A DNA stretch of 48,597 bases from an uncultured bacterium. GTDB taxonomy: Bacteria > Bacillota_I > Bacilli_A > RF39 > UBA660. The notes under the pieces were generated by a model. That model made no database searches, was not told the DNA's origin, and was given only the letters and a program-made list of their open reading frames with translations. Every line of letters begins with the position of its first letter. The first letter of the stretch is position 1. This document shows, piece after piece, positions 32,241 to 39,882 of the stretch. The position numbers and the translations under genes were made by a program. The stretch covers positions 1-48,597 of the forward strand of contig CASFPB010000025.1 in the NCBI GenBank assembly GCA_949296605.1. The letters run 5' to 3'.

Positions 32241-32840
32241 TTGAAAGAACATATATTGGAAATGGAAAAATATGCAATTGAAAATAATGTTCCAATAATT
32301 GAAAAAAAATCAATTGCATTTATAATGCGATACATAAAAGAACATAATGTTAAAAGTATTTTAGAAATAGGTAGTGCAATAGGTTATTCTGCAATACTTA
32401 TGGCATCAAGTGATAAAGATGTAGTTGTTACAACTATTGAACGTGATGAAACAAGATATATGGAATGCTTAAAAAACGTTAAAAAATGTGGTTTAGAAAA
32501 GAAAATAAATGTAGTTTATCAAGATGCATTAGAACTTAATTTAAGTGAAGAATTACGTTATGATTTGATATTTATTGATGCTGCAAAGGGGCAATATATT
32601 AAGTTTTTTGAAAAATATAAAAACTTTTTAAATCCAGGAGGAGTTATAATTACTGATAACTTAAAGTTTCATGGTTATGTAGGTGAATCAAGTAAATTAG
32701 ATAAAGGAAATTTGAAAAGTTTAGTAGAAAAAATTGAAGGATATATTGCATTTTTAAAAAACAATGAAGAATTTGATACTGTTTTTAAAGATATTGGAGA
32801 TGGATTATCAATAAGCACATGGAAGAAAGATGAAAAATAA
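32241..32840 (+). CDS. trmR: tRNA 5-hydroxyuridine methyltransferase TrmR (O-methyltransferase)
   Basis: A 199-residue class I SAM O-methyltransferase. Motif I is ILEIGSAIGYSA, followed by DLIFIDAAKGQY and TDNLKFHG, whose Asp and Asn bind metal. Position between mltG and the two U32 genes equals Bacillus yrrM (trmR), whose product makes 5-methoxyuridine at tRNA position 34. TTG start after AAGGTGAG. The end overlaps the next gene by 11 bp. Confidence 0.85.
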   Translation: MKEHILEMEKYAIENNVPIIEKKSIAFIMRYIKEHNVKSILEIGSAIGYSAILMASSDKDVVVTTIERDETRYMECLKNVKKCGLEKKINVVYQDALELNLSEELRYDLIFIDAAKGQYIKFFEKYKNFLNPGGVIITDNLKFHGYVGESSKLDKGNLKSLVEKIEGYIAFLKNNEEFDTVFKDIGDGLSISTWKKDEK

Positions 32841-33603
32841 ATTAGTTACGGTTATTAATAGAGAAATAATAAATGATTTAAGAGGTATTAGGGATGTAGA
32901 ACTTTTATATCCTCTTAAATCTTTTTGCGTAGGTTATGAAATAGAATTTTCTATTGATGAAATAGATGGATACATATTAGTAAATAGAATTTTAGAAGAT
33001 AAAGATTTAGACATATTAGAAAAACTTTTAGCAAACAGTAAAGCTAAGGGTATTGTTTTTGATGATATAGGTATAATTGAAATTGTTAAAGATTTACCTA
33101 TGACTAAAATATTATTGTTAGATCATATAGCAACAAATTATGAGTCTATTAATTATTATTTAGAATACGTTGATAGTGTAATAATATCTAATGATTTAAC
33201 TAAAGAAGAAATTGAAGAAATATTAAAAAAAGCAAATAAACCATTAGTAGTAAATGTATTTGGTTTAAAAACTTTGATGTACTCAAGAAGACTACTACTT
33301 AGTAATTATGCAATATATCGCAATTTAAAAATTGAAAGAAAAATGGATGCTACAATTTCTCCATTAAAATATTTTAAGATTATTGAAAACGACTATGGAA
33401 CAAAGTTTTATGCTGGTAAATACTTTAATGGACTTGAATTATTAAATTGTTCTAATGTATTATTTTATTGGTATGATTTAATTGATTTAGAACAAGATAA
33501 AATATTACCCTTAATTAAAGATAATAAGATAGATGATATTAATTCGGATATGCTATTTTTAGATAAGCCAACTATTTATAAAGTGGGTGATATTAATGAC
33601 TGA
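32830..33603 (+). CDS. U32-family-like protein, TrhP1-type tRNA hydroxylation factor
   Basis: A 257-residue protein lacking the cysteine region of full U32 proteins. It occupies the place of Bacillus yrrN (trhP1), just before a full-length U32 gene. With TrhP2 it would supply prephenate-dependent hydroxylation of U34 in tRNA, the step before TrmR. The barrel-like segments (GIVFDDIGIIEIVKD, VVNVFGLKTLMYSRR) support a U32 relation. The name rests mainly on gene order. Confidence 0.65.
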   Translation: MKNKLVTVINREIINDLRGIRDVELLYPLKSFCVGYEIEFSIDEIDGYILVNRILEDKDLDILEKLLANSKAKGIVFDDIGIIEIVKDLPMTKILLLDHIATNYESINYYLEYVDSVIISNDLTKEEIEEILKKANKPLVVNVFGLKTLMYSRRLLLSNYAIYRNLKIERKMDATISPLKYFKIIENDYGTKFYAGKYFNGLELLNCSNVLFYWYDLIDLEQDKILPLIKDNKIDDINSDMLFLDKPTIYKVGDIND

Positions 33604-34783
33604 ATTACTTGCCCCAGCTGGAGATTTTGAAAAATTAAAGTTTGCATTTTTGTATGGCGCTGATGCTGTTTATTTTGGTGGACAAAATTTTAGTTTAAGA
33701 GCAAATGCTAAAAACTTTAACTTAGAAGAAATGAAGGAAGCTACTACTTATGCTCATAGTATTAATAAAAAGGTTTATATTACTGTAAATATTGTATTTC
33801 ATAATCAAGATTTAGTAGGTTTAGATGAATATTTAAAATATTTAGATTCCATAAACGTTGATGGAATAATTGCAAGTGATATTTTAGTTATAAAAAAAGT
33901 AAAAGAATTAAATCTTAATTTTAGTGTTTGTTTATCTACTCAAGCTAGCCTTCTTAACAAAAGAGCTGTTAAATTTTGGAAAAATTTGGGTGTTAGTAGA
34001 GTAGTAATGGCTAGGGAAGCATCAAAAGAACAAATAAAAATAATAAAAGATACTGGTATTGAGGTTGAAACATTTATACATGGAGCAATGTGCACGTCTT
34101 TTAGCGGTAAGTGTGTATTATCTAATTATGTAACTTTAAGAGATTCAAATAGGGGGGGATGTGCCCAAATTTGCCGTTGGAATTTTAATGTTTTAGATAA
34201 ACCTGATTTAACAATAACTCCAAAAGATTTAAATATGATTCCATTTATTAAAGATGAAATTGATTTAGGAGTCGATTCATTTAAAATAGAAGGAAGAATG
34301 CGTTCAATATATTATATTTCTACAGTCATTCTTTGTTATAGAAGAATGATTGATGCAGCATTAAATAATAAATTGACAAGCAACTTAGAAAATTATTATT
34401 TAAATATCCTTAATAGGTGTGCAAACCGTGAATCTACTCCACAATTTTATGATAAACTTCCAGGCGTTGATGAACAATATTTTAATAGCAGAGAAGAGTT
34501 ATCTAATCAAGATTTTTTAGGACTAGTTTTAGGATATGATAAAGAAAATAAAATGGTTATCTTAGAATCTAGAAATTATTTTAAAGTTGGAGATGAAGTT
34601 CAATTTTTTGGACCAAATATGGAAACTTTTAATTGGACTATTAATAAAATATATAATGAAAATCTAGAAGAAATTGATGTATCAAGACATCCAAAAGCAA
34701 TTGTTAAAATCCCATTAAATAAAGCGGTTGAAAAAGATGACATGATGCGTTTAAAAGTATTTGACAAAAATGATTTTTTATAG
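33596..34783 (+). CDS. trhP2: U32-family protein, TrhP2-type tRNA hydroxylation enzyme
   Basis: A 395-residue U32 protein. It has the N-terminal LLAPAGDFEKLKFAFLYGADAVYFGG motif, the family signature ETFIHGAMCTSFSGKC and GGCAQICRW. Its cysteines are thought to hold an iron-sulfur cluster. It is the yrrO/TrhP2 counterpart in the order mltG-trmR-trhP1-trhP2-greA. Older annotations call it a peptidase or collagenase. ATG 33596 follows GGGTGA and overlaps the upstream gene by 8 bp. The greA promoter overlaps its end. Confidence 0.88.
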   Translation: MTELLAPAGDFEKLKFAFLYGADAVYFGGQNFSLRANAKNFNLEEMKEATTYAHSINKKVYITVNIVFHNQDLVGLDEYLKYLDSINVDGIIASDILVIKKVKELNLNFSVCLSTQASLLNKRAVKFWKNLGVSRVVMAREASKEQIKIIKDTGIEVETFIHGAMCTSFSGKCVLSNYVTLRDSNRGGCAQICRWNFNVLDKPDLTITPKDLNMIPFIKDEIDLGVDSFKIEGRMRSIYYISTVILCYRRMIDAALNNKLTSNLENYYLNILNRCANRESTPQFYDKLPGVDEQYFNSREELSNQDFLGLVLGYDKENKMVILESRNYFKVGDEVQFFGPNMETFNWTINKIYNENLEEIDVSRHPKAIVKIPLNKAVEKDDMMRLKVFDKNDFL

Positions 34784-34789
34784 TATTAT
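34761..34789 (+). promoter_or_regulatory. Promoter of greA
   Basis: TTGACA at 34761-34766 and TATTAT at 34784-34789, spacer 17 bp, covering the stop of trhP2. Confidence 0.8.
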
Positions 34790-34824
34790 TATGAACTGAA
34801 AATGAAGTAAAAAGGAGATATAAA

Positions 34825-35292
34825 ATGAAAAAAGAAAATAAATTTATCATGACTGCTGAAGGTTTTTTAGAAGCTGAAACTGAATTAAATGATTTAAAAA
34901 ATGTTCGTCGTCCTGAAGTTATTAAAGCTTTAAAAGAAGCAAGAGCTCAAGGGGATTTATCTGAAAATGCTGATTATGATGCTGCTAGAAATGAACAAGC
35001 CATGATTGAAGCAAAAATTCAAGAATTAGAATATAAGCTTGAACATGCTGAAATAATCGATAATAAGGATAATGGTATTGTTGATTTAGGCTCAACTGTT
35101 ACTATTAGTTATGATGATGGAGAAACTGAAGAATATAAATTAGTTGGTTCTATGGAAGCTGATCCATTTGAAAATAAAATATCAAATGAATCACCATTAG
35201 GAATAGCTTTACTTAAACATAAAATTGGTGATATAGTAGAAGTTGCTTCACCAAATGGTGGTTATAATATTAAAATAGAAAAAATAGCTTAA
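34825..35292 (+). CDS. greA: Transcript cleavage factor GreA
   Basis: A 155-residue GreA. The N-terminal coiled coil carries the acidic tip (EARAQGDLSENADYDAARNEQ) that enters the RNA polymerase secondary channel to rescue backtracked complexes. The C-terminal FKBP-like domain ends SPLGIALLKHKIGDIVEVASPNG. AAGGAGAT precedes the start. The terminator overlaps the stop codon. Confidence 0.97.
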   Translation: MKKENKFIMTAEGFLEAETELNDLKNVRRPEVIKALKEARAQGDLSENADYDAARNEQAMIEAKIQELEYKLEHAEIIDNKDNGIVDLGSTVTISYDDGETEEYKLVGSMEADPFENKISNESPLGIALLKHKIGDIVEVASPNGGYNIKIEKIA

Positions 35293-35317
35293 AACTAACT
35301 GTTGTGTTAGTTTTTTG
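35291..35317 (+). terminator. Terminator of greA
   Basis: A 9-bp stem AAAACTAAC/GTTAGTTTT with a 6-nt loop and a T run. Confidence 0.85.
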
Positions 35318-35391
35318 ATTATTAAAATTGATATTAATTGCTAAATTTTATAACTTATAATATAATAATGGGTGTTAGGAAAGGAAATATT

Positions 35392-36642
35392 ATGAAGAAA
35401 AACGTACATGAAATTGAAATTAAACTTGATAAAGAATGGAAATCAGCATTAGATGCTACTTTTAAGAAAAAAAATAAAGATGCAAAAATTGATGGATTTC
35501 GTAAAGGGGCAGCTCCAAAAGAAATTTATTTAAAGAAATTTGGAATTGAATCTTTATACATGGATGCAGTAGATGCTTGTATTAGTATTGCATACAAAAA
35601 GGCTTTAGAAGATTCTAAGTTAGTTCCTGTTATTGAACCTAAAGTTGATGTGACAGGTATTAGTGATTCAAATGTAATATTTAAGTTTACTATTATTACT
35701 AAACCAGAAGTTTCTATAGGAGAATATAAAAAATTAAATGTTAAAAAAGAAAAAGCTAAAGTAACTGATGAAGAAATTAAACATGAAATTGATCATTTAA
35801 GAGAACATTTAGCAGATGTTGTAGTTAAAGAAAATGGAGTTATAGCTGAAGGAGATACTGCTGTTATTGATTTCACTGGAATAGTTGATGGTAAAGAAAT
35901 AGATGGCGGTAAAGGAGAAAATTATCCACTTGAAATTGGATCTCATTCATTTATTCCAGGATTTGAAGAAGGATTAATCGGCCTTAAGAGCGGTGAAGAA
36001 AAAACATTAGAATTAAAATTTCCTGAAAATTATGTTGAAGATTTGAAAGGTAAAGATGTTACATTCAAAGTTAAAGTTAATGAAGTAAAAACAAGAGTTT
36101 TACCTGATATTAATGAAGATTTCTTTAAAGATTTAGGTTATGATGATGTTAAAACAGAAGAAGAATTAAAGACTAAAATAAAAGAAGATATCAAACATCG
36201 TAAAGAACATCAAATTGATGATGAATTTGTTGATAAGCTTTTAGAAAAAGCATCTGAAAATATGAAAGTTGATATAAATGAAGAAATAATTGACGATGAA
36301 GTTCACAGAATGATTGATCAATATGCTACACAACTTCAAATGCAAGGTATGAATATTGATGATTATTATAAAATGACTGGAACAAAAGAAGAAGATTTAC
36401 ATAAAATGATGGCTCCTGAAGCTGAAAAAAGAGTTAAATATCGTTACTTAATTGAAGGCGTTGCTGAATTAGAAAATCTTAAATTTACAGAAGAAGAAAT
36501 TAAAGCAAGAGCTGAAGAAATGGCAAAACAATATAACGTTTCAGTTGAAGAATTAGTTAAAGCTTATGGTTCAATGGATGTTATTGAATATGATTTAAAG
36601 ATGCATAAAGCTTTGGAAATTATTAAAGAAAGTAATCAATAA
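35392..36642 (+). CDS. tig: Trigger factor
   Basis: A 416-residue ribosome-bound chaperone and peptidyl-prolyl isomerase. The ribosome-docking signature GFRKG is at residues 35-39. The FKBP domain follows (GDTAVIDFTGIVDGKEIDGG...HSFIPGFEEGLIGLKSGEE) and then the helical C-terminal arms. ATG 35392 follows AAGGAAA and gives the normal KKNVHEIEIKLDKEW start. The longer frame from 35338 would add a non-homologous leader and overlap a TATAAT element. Confidence 0.96.
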   Translation: MKKNVHEIEIKLDKEWKSALDATFKKKNKDAKIDGFRKGAAPKEIYLKKFGIESLYMDAVDACISIAYKKALEDSKLVPVIEPKVDVTGISDSNVIFKFTIITKPEVSIGEYKKLNVKKEKAKVTDEEIKHEIDHLREHLADVVVKENGVIAEGDTAVIDFTGIVDGKEIDGGKGENYPLEIGSHSFIPGFEEGLIGLKSGEEKTLELKFPENYVEDLKGKDVTFKVKVNEVKTRVLPDINEDFFKDLGYDDVKTEEELKTKIKEDIKHRKEHQIDDEFVDKLLEKASENMKVDINEEIIDDEVHRMIDQYATQLQMQGMNIDDYYKMTGTKEEDLHKMMAPEAEKRVKYRYLIEGVAELENLKFTEEEIKARAEEMAKQYNVSVEELVKAYGSMDVIEYDLKMHKALEIIKESNQ

Positions 36643-36669
36643 AAAAACAAGTTTTAAAACTTGTTTTTT
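36642..36669. terminator. Bidirectional terminator between tig and the XRE gene
   Basis: A perfect 28-bp palindrome with A and T tracts at its ends works on both strands. The XRE stop codon lies inside it. Confidence 0.9.
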
Positions 36670-36893
36670 GTTTGCATTATTGATTTAGAATATGGTTTTC
36701 TTTCATCTGTTTCATATAGTAAATAATCTATACTGGTATTATAAAAATTAGCCAGTTTTTTTAAAACTTCTGTTGGAATATCATTAGTTTCTGTTTCGTA
36801 TTGTGAATATCCTGTTTGTGACATATTTAAAATTTTAGCTATATCTTTTTGAAATAAATCTTTATCTTCTCTTAGTTCTTTTAATCTATTCAT
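36654..36893 (-). CDS. XRE-family transcriptional regulator
   Basis: A 79-residue Cro/CI-type protein with a single helix-turn-helix: LKELREDKDLFQKDIAKILNMSQTGYSQYETE, then the stabilising helices PTEVLKKLANFYNTSIDYLL. It is encoded divergently from surface-protein paralog D. Three identical palindromes lie in the shared control region, so it very likely represses D and itself. GGTGA precedes its start. No extra sensing domain is present, so the signal that relieves repression is not evident. Confidence 0.9.
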   Translation of the reverse strand: MNRLKELREDKDLFQKDIAKILNMSQTGYSQYETETNDIPTEVLKKLANFYNTSIDYLLYETDERKPYSKSIMQTKNKF

Positions 36894-36919
36894 ATCTTAT
36901 CACCAAAAAGACCATATCA

Positions 36920-36991
36920 TAACTTAAAATAAGTTATTGACCTGTAACTTAAAATAAGTTATACTTGTTTTAGATAACTTAAAATAAGTTA
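36920..36991. promoter_or_regulatory. Three-copy palindromic operator in the divergent control region
   Basis: The 17-bp palindrome TAACTTAAAATAAGTTA (7-bp arms, 3-bp centre) occurs exactly three times, at 36920-36936, 36945-36961 and 36975-36991. Copy 2 fills the spacer of the paralog D promoter, copy 1 abuts its -35, and copy 3 lies over the start region before the ribosome site. This is the pattern of a Cro/CI-type operator. Confidence 0.88.
36937..36965 (+). promoter_or_regulatory. Promoter of surface-protein paralog D
   Basis: TTGACC at 36937-36942 and TATACT at 36960-36965, 17 bp apart, with the middle operator between them. Confidence 0.85.
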
Positions 36992-37002
36992 AGGAGTATT
37001 TT

Positions 37003-38508
37003 ATGAAGCTTTTAAGTAGTAATAAAAATTTAGTTATGATATGTGTTTTATTAGTTATATTTTGCACGTTTTTTCTAATATATATGCAAAAAAAATATTT
37101 TATTAAGGAAGAAAATGTAATATTAAAAAATGATACTAAAACTCATATAATAAATTCAAATGCAATTACTATGATGTATGAAACGGCATCAGGAAGTGGA
37201 GAATATGAAACTACTACGGATACTTCATGGCCGCAGGAAGGATATATTTTTAACGAAAGATTATCTGGATGTGAAAATGGTGGAACTCTTTCTTGGAATA
37301 GTGAGACAAATAAGGTAATAATGGAGTCTAATACAAGTGATAGATGTTATGTATATTTTGATAAATATGCAACCATTAAAATAAATAATGTAGAAACTAA
37401 TAAAATAACAAGTAATGTTATATCTATTGATGTTTCAGCAGTTGCTGGAACTAATCCTATAACAAAATATTATTATAGTATTGATAATGGAAATTTTTAT
37501 AATGAATCAAGTAATAGTAATTGGACTTTTTCGAGTTTAAATTTAGGAACCGATTATAGTATTAAAGTGTATGCAATTGATTCAAATGGATTTTCATCCA
37601 ATGTTTATAATTTAAATGTTTCTACTTTATCATCGTTTCCCTCTTTAACAAGCGTTTGTTCTAATGGTAATAATTTAGCTAGTTGTATAAAAAATTATTA
37701 TAATACTTATTGGGAATCAACTGGAGGTTTATATTATCATGATGGAATAGGAACATATACAAATGCGAATCAGGAAGCTGGCGATAATTCATATCGATAT
37801 AGTGGAGCAAATCCAAACAATTATGTTTGTTTTGCATACGAAGATTCCACCGGGACTTATGCTAGTGATTGGTGCCCAGATGACAATTTGTATCGAATAA
37901 TTGGAGTTTTTGGAACACAAGTTAAACTAATAAAGTATTCCGTATTTTATAATACTTATTGGAGCGGTTCAAGTAGTATATTAAACAATAACTGGGCGGA
38001 AAGTTCAATGAATACATATACTCTTAATCAGTTATTTATATCTAGGTTAAATAGTAGTGTTTGGTCTAATAAAATAGCAATTGCGACTTGGTATGTTGGC
38101 GGTGGCCCAGAACAATATATAATTGATTCACCAGTTAAAATATCATACGATTATGAATTAGGTTCCAATAGAATTAATACAACATACTCAGCTAAAATTG
38201 GACTTATGTATGCATCTGATTGGGGTTATGCATCATTACCTAATGATTGGTTAACTAATTTAGGAAAACTTAGATGGGATGCATCAGATTATAATTGGAA
38301 TAAAAATCCAGGAAGTTTTCCTCAAGAATGGATGATTACAAGAGTGACTGACAACAATGAAAAAGCTTTGGTAAGTGATGGTTCATATCTAGTTAGTCAT
38401 AAAACAAATTTTACTAATCATGGAACTCGTCCTGTATTTTATTTAAATTCTTCTATTACATACTCCGGTGGTTCTGGAACAAAAAGTGATCCAATAAGGA
38501 TTAATTAA
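37003..38508 (+). CDS. Membrane-anchored surface protein with FN3-like and C-type-lectin/FGE-like domains (paralog D)
   Basis: A 501-residue protein. An N-terminal membrane anchor (about 9-27) is followed by a module with WPQEGYIFNERLSGCENGG...SDRCYVYFD. A fibronectin-III-like domain comes next (about 125-210), then the C-terminal domain shared with B and C (GGLYYHDGIGTYTNANQEAGDNSYRYSGANPNNYVCF...TRPVFYLN). No hairpin block follows its stop, and its end region is unlike the variable blocks of B and C. AAGGAG precedes the ATG. Expression is probably controlled by the divergent XRE protein. The 3' end overlaps the convergent flippase gene by 8 bp. Confidence 0.75.
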   Translation: MKLLSSNKNLVMICVLLVIFCTFFLIYMQKKYFIKEENVILKNDTKTHIINSNAITMMYETASGSGEYETTTDTSWPQEGYIFNERLSGCENGGTLSWNSETNKVIMESNTSDRCYVYFDKYATIKINNVETNKITSNVISIDVSAVAGTNPITKYYYSIDNGNFYNESSNSNWTFSSLNLGTDYSIKVYAIDSNGFSSNVYNLNVSTLSSFPSLTSVCSNGNNLASCIKNYYNTYWESTGGLYYHDGIGTYTNANQEAGDNSYRYSGANPNNYVCFAYEDSTGTYASDWCPDDNLYRIIGVFGTQVKLIKYSVFYNTYWSGSSSILNNNWAESSMNTYTLNQLFISRLNSSVWSNKIAIATWYVGGGPEQYIIDSPVKISYDYELGSNRINTTYSAKIGLMYASDWGYASLPNDWLTNLGKLRWDASDYNWNKNPGSFPQEWMITRVTDNNEKALVSDGSYLVSHKTNFTNHGTRPVFYLNSSITYSGGSGTKSDPIRIN

Positions 38509-39796
38509 GTTTTTGATTTAAGCATTTAAAATTAAGATATACAACAAAAAGTATGTTTATTATCTCAGATATAACTAAACTATATATACCAATATGACAA
38601 AGGGATAATATACTTAAAAAAATAAGTTTAATTAAAACACCATATAAAGATATTTTCATAGTTGTTTTAGCATATCCCATGGCTTGAAGACTTGATGTTA
38701 AAACACCTTCTAAATAAAATAGAACAAATATGGGAGCAAGTATTTTAATATATTTGCTTCCTATTGTGGTTTTATAAAGTGAAAATAGTAGTGGATCTCT
38801 AAATAAAAAAATAAAAGTAGAAAAAACTATTCCAATAACAAATGCAAATAATAAACCTTGTTTTATTCTTCTTTTTACCATTATCATATTTCCACTTGTA
38901 TAAAATTTACTTACTTCTGGAAGAAGTGATGTTGCAACTGCCGCAATAAAAAATGACGGCATAGTTAAAAGAGAAATACTATAAGCATTATATGCACCAT
39001 ATTCAGCCAATATATATTGATTGTTGTAGCCGGTTAATAAAAGCAAGTTTGTAAGTATTATAGGCTCAAAAAAATAGCCAATGTTTCCTACTATCCTACT
39101 TGATACAGTCGGTATAGATATATCTAAAATATCTTTTGTTATTGTCATGTTGGGTTTTAAGTTTGTATTAAAATTAATTTTTTTAGGTAAAAAGAAGAAA
39201 AACACAATAATACTAGTTATTTCTGATACAATAGTTAGTAGTATTAGTCCGAGTATTGCAATTAAAACATTTTTTTTCATTAAAATTGGTAGGATTGCTA
39301 CTATTATTATTAATCTAACTATTTGTTCTAAAATATTACTTGTTGCATGGGGTATCATGTTTTGTTTACCTGCAAAATAACCTTTTAAGACACTAGAAAT
39401 GGATACAAATGGTAAAGTTAATACCATTGCTTTTAAAATAGGAGATGCTAGTGGTTCTTTTAATAATACTTCTGCTATAAAATTGCTACTTGCAAATATT
39501 ATTAAAATAAGTATTGCATTAATTGTTAAAATAATTGCAGCTGCAGTAGTTAATATTCTAATACTTCGACCTTTATTTTCAGCTACTAATTTAGATATAG
39601 AAATTGGTATAGCAAGAGTAGCTATTGTTAATAGTAGTGAATAAGTTGGGGTTGCAATAGCATATAAGCTTATTCCATATGGGCCAATTATTCTTGTATA
39701 TACAATTCTAATAACAAAACCTATAAATTTTGTTAAAAAACCACTTAGTATTAATATTAGAGTAGATTTTATAAATAGATTATTTTTTTTTGCCAT
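38501..39796 (-). CDS. MOP-superfamily lipid/polysaccharide flippase (SpoVB/MurJ-like)
   Basis: A 431-residue protein with about 12-14 membrane helices. It starts with NNLFIKSTLILILSGFLTKFIGFVIRIVYTRIIGP, typical of SpoVB-type members of the polysaccharide biosynthesis branch, and has the loop LLPEVSKFYTSGN. Such proteins flip undecaprenyl-linked wall precursors. In Bacillus the SpoVB type acts in spore cortex formation; here it could serve vegetative growth. It is shorter than SpoVB (about 518 residues). Confidence 0.85.
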   Translation of the reverse strand: MAKKNNLFIKSTLILILSGFLTKFIGFVIRIVYTRIIGPYGISLYAIATPTYSLLLTIATLAIPISISKLVAENKGRSIRILTTAAAIILTINAILILIIFASSNFIAEVLLKEPLASPILKAMVLTLPFVSISSVLKGYFAGKQNMIPHATSNILEQIVRLIIIVAILPILMKKNVLIAILGLILLTIVSEITSIIVFFFFLPKKINFNTNLKPNMTITKDILDISIPTVSSRIVGNIGYFFEPIILTNLLLLTGYNNQYILAEYGAYNAYSISLLTMPSFFIAAVATSLLPEVSKFYTSGNMIMVKRRIKQGLLFAFVIGIVFSTFIFLFRDPLLFSLYKTTIGSKYIKILAPIFVLFYLEGVLTSSLQAMGYAKTTMKISLYGVLIKLIFLSILSLCHIGIYSLVISEIINILFVVYLNFKCLNQKLN

Positions 39797-39882
39797 AAAT
39801 CTCCTTTAAATAAAACTTAAAGTGTTATATAATAAATATATGTAAAAATTTTTAAATACTTTAAATAAATATGAGGTGACTT

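Noticed and set aside
39081-39644. Two plus-strand frames within the flippase gene
   Set aside because: They are shadow frames of a strongly hydrophobic minus-strand gene.
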